DNA of 6,346 nucleotides from Candidatus Bathyarchaeota archaeon (GTDB lineage: Archaea > Thermoproteota > CALKCG01 > B24 > JAGTQN01). This document shows positions 5,772 through 6,346 of the stretch, piece after piece. The notes under the pieces are model-generated. The model did no database searches. It saw only the letters and a list, made by a program, of their open reading frames with translations, and had not been told where the DNA came from. Position 1 is the stretch's first letter, and each line of letters opens with the position of its first letter. The stretch is from positions 488 to 6,833 of the forward strand of contig JAGTQN010000063.1 in the NCBI GenBank assembly GCA_018396395.1. Direction: 5' to 3'. A program made the position numbers and the translations under genes.

Positions 5772-5968
5772 TACGAAAGATAAAGCTGAATTCCCTTCCA
5801 TCAGCAAAAAATTGGGCTTATGCGCTTGACGTTTTTCTTGTCGTAGGCCCTCCCGTCACTGCCTCGGGCACAAGGACTTTCGATAACGAATCACCTTTGA
5901 ACTATTTAGTCAAGATCCCTCCAAGGGACGATCGGAAAAATTGGGAAGGTAGAGGAAAAGAAAGGTAA
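5768..5968 (+). CDS. Tentative hypothetical small protein
   Basis: The frame runs 66 residues from an ATG at 5768 that has GGAG 7 nt upstream and overlaps the stop of the preceding small frame (ATGA), an arrangement typical of coupled genes. The product would begin MIRKIKLNSLPSAKNWAYA and end in a charged tail. No domain, membrane segment or metal-binding motif is recognised. A GTG at 5744 in the same frame would add eight residues. Against it are the short length, lack of family resemblance, and other frames through the same stretch that look about as protein-like. I give it little more than even odds against being chance. Confidence 0.25.
   Translation: MIRKIKLNSLPSAKNWAYALDVFLVVGPPVTASGTRTFDNESPLNYLVKIPPRDDRKNWEGRGKER
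5934..5960 (-). terminator. Possible U-rich termination zone of the winged-helix gene
   Basis: Downstream of the winged-helix stop, the minus strand runs through a pyrimidine tract with CTTTTCCTCT (5960-5951) and then CCAATTTTTCCG (5943-5932). Archaeal transcription often ends at T-runs without a hairpin, and the T5 about 100 nt past the stop is the best candidate. No hairpin was seen. Confidence 0.2.
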
Positions 5969-6036
5969 GGCAAGGGAAGGGGGAAAAGTGAGCCGATTTC
6001 TTGCAGACTATCCTCATGGAATTAACCAAATCGTTC

Positions 6037-6345
6037 TCATGACGAAGTTTGGAGCTTATCATGAATTTTACTTTTAATTTCTATTCCAGCCTTTTTTATC
6101 CCCTCTTGGGTGAGTGCGTAGAAGGGGTGCATGCCAGGGACTTTAACCCTCGCTATAAAGTCATCTCTCAGGAGCCTTGTGAGCGTAACCCCTCGCTTCA
6201 TTCCTTTTTCCTTCTTTACTTCTTTAAGGATCTTCCGAAGCTCTGAGCTAGATATCCTTCCTCCCTTCTCCACGATTTTCTCCGCTATGGCCCTCTCGAA
6301 TTCAGTAACGATGGTAACATCGATTTTTCGCTTAGCTAAAATTTT
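6037..6345 (-). CDS. Winged helix-turn-helix protein, 5'-truncated by the window edge
   Basis: The frame is open to the right edge; 102 residues are visible. The only in-frame start candidate seen is GTG at 6273 (78 residues), but the 24 residues before it, including TEFERAIAEKIVEKGGRIS, read as helix continuing into the domain, so the true start is probably outside. The visible part resembles a winged helix: a helix ERAIAEKIVEKGG (17-29), SSSELRKILKEVKKEKG (32-48), a second helix TLTRLLRDDF (54-63) and a wing ending FYALTQEGIKKAG (75-87), the YxLTxxG turn common in archaeal transcription regulators. It is likely a DNA-binding regulator; its target is unknown. The end KIHDKLQTSS is polar and short. 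The same-strand neighbour downstream, the aldo/keto reductase, lies about 375 bp away, so the two are unlikely to be one operon. Confidence 0.68.
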   Translation of the reverse strand, partial: KILAKRKIDVTIVTEFERAIAEKIVEKGGRISSSELRKILKEVKKEKGMKRGVTLTRLLRDDFIARVKVPGMHPFYALTQEGIKKAGIEIKSKIHDKLQTSS

Positions 6346-6346
6346 C

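Larger units (their letters stand above)
5663..6036. other. Stretch with no firm gene between the aldo/keto reductase and the winged-helix gene
   Basis: About 370 bp separate the two minus-strand genes. On the plus strand it holds the two tentative small frames listed separately, a 40-residue frame at 5707-5829 (NPCAREKETWDDTKDK), and a frame open from 5910 to 6077 that includes GTIGKIGKV and, from a GTG at 5988, ADYPHGINQIVLMTKFGAY. Several frames hold protein-like pieces that do not join, which fits a decayed gene with frameshifts as well as it fits chance. A nearly pure purine tract (5943-5992) crosses its right part. No tRNA or recognised RNA gene was found in it. Confidence 0.45.

Noticed and set aside
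5717..5789. Possible C/D-box guide RNA: TGATGA at 5717 and CTGA at 5786
   Set aside because: The internal D' and C' boxes are missing and the terminal stem is absent; the boxes alone are expected by chance.
6049..6246. 65-residue plus-strand frame opposite the winged-helix gene
   Set aside because: It is antisense to the better supported winged-helix frame and rich in Phe/Leu/Ser, as expected of a shadow.

Overview
The window looks like a chromosomal stretch from an uncultivated archaeon, most probably of the Thermoproteota/Bathyarchaeia side. The evidence is a run of archaeal information-processing genes: RNase P proteins Pop5 and Rpp30, the archaeal RNA-binding protein of the DUF54/COG1325 family, and a single OB-fold protein close to crenarchaeal SSB. 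Other archaeal signs are AGG/AGA as the usual arginine codons, frequent TTG and GTG starts, and AT-rich TATA-like boxes at about the leaderless distance from start codons. The exact lineage is an inference; no rRNA or tRNA gene was seen.

Layout. (1) Positions 2-847, plus strand: a URO-D-superfamily protein cut by the left edge. (2) Positions 920-2926, minus strand: a gene row read right to left as SSB-like OB-fold protein, DUF54 RNA-binding protein, Rpp30 (rnp3) and Pop5 (rnp2). The last three are the core of the known archaeal exosome/RNase P superoperon. DUF54 and Rpp30 overlap by GTGA. A 64-bp gap with a hexamer tandem repeat separates Rpp30 from Pop5. (3) Positions 2927-3172: a divergent control region with Shine-Dalgarno sites for both flanking genes and three copies of CTTAAATC. 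(4) Positions 3173-4828, plus strand: a complete acetolactate-synthase-like thiamine pyrophosphate enzyme of unknown substrate. (5) Positions 4904-5662, minus strand: a short aldo/keto reductase with its catalytic tetrad intact, convergent with the TPP enzyme across a 75-bp gap that holds a perfect 16-bp palindrome. (6) Positions 5663-6036: no firm gene, but several short plus-strand frames, two joined by an ATGA overlap behind a Shine-Dalgarno site. This may be tiny coupled genes, a decayed gene, or chance. (7) Positions 6037-6345, minus strand: a winged-helix protein cut by the right edge.

How the genes work together. Rpp30 and Pop5 belong to the tRNA 5'-processing enzyme RNase P, and DUF54 is a long-standing predicted partner of RNA processing, so the minus-strand row is an RNA-maintenance unit with an ssDNA-binding protein placed upstream. 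The URO-D-like protein, TPP enzyme and aldo/keto reductase look like stand-alone metabolic genes with no shared pathway that can be shown. I saw no CRISPR array, transposase, defence cassette or obvious new multi-gene system. The most open question is the 5640-6077 stretch.
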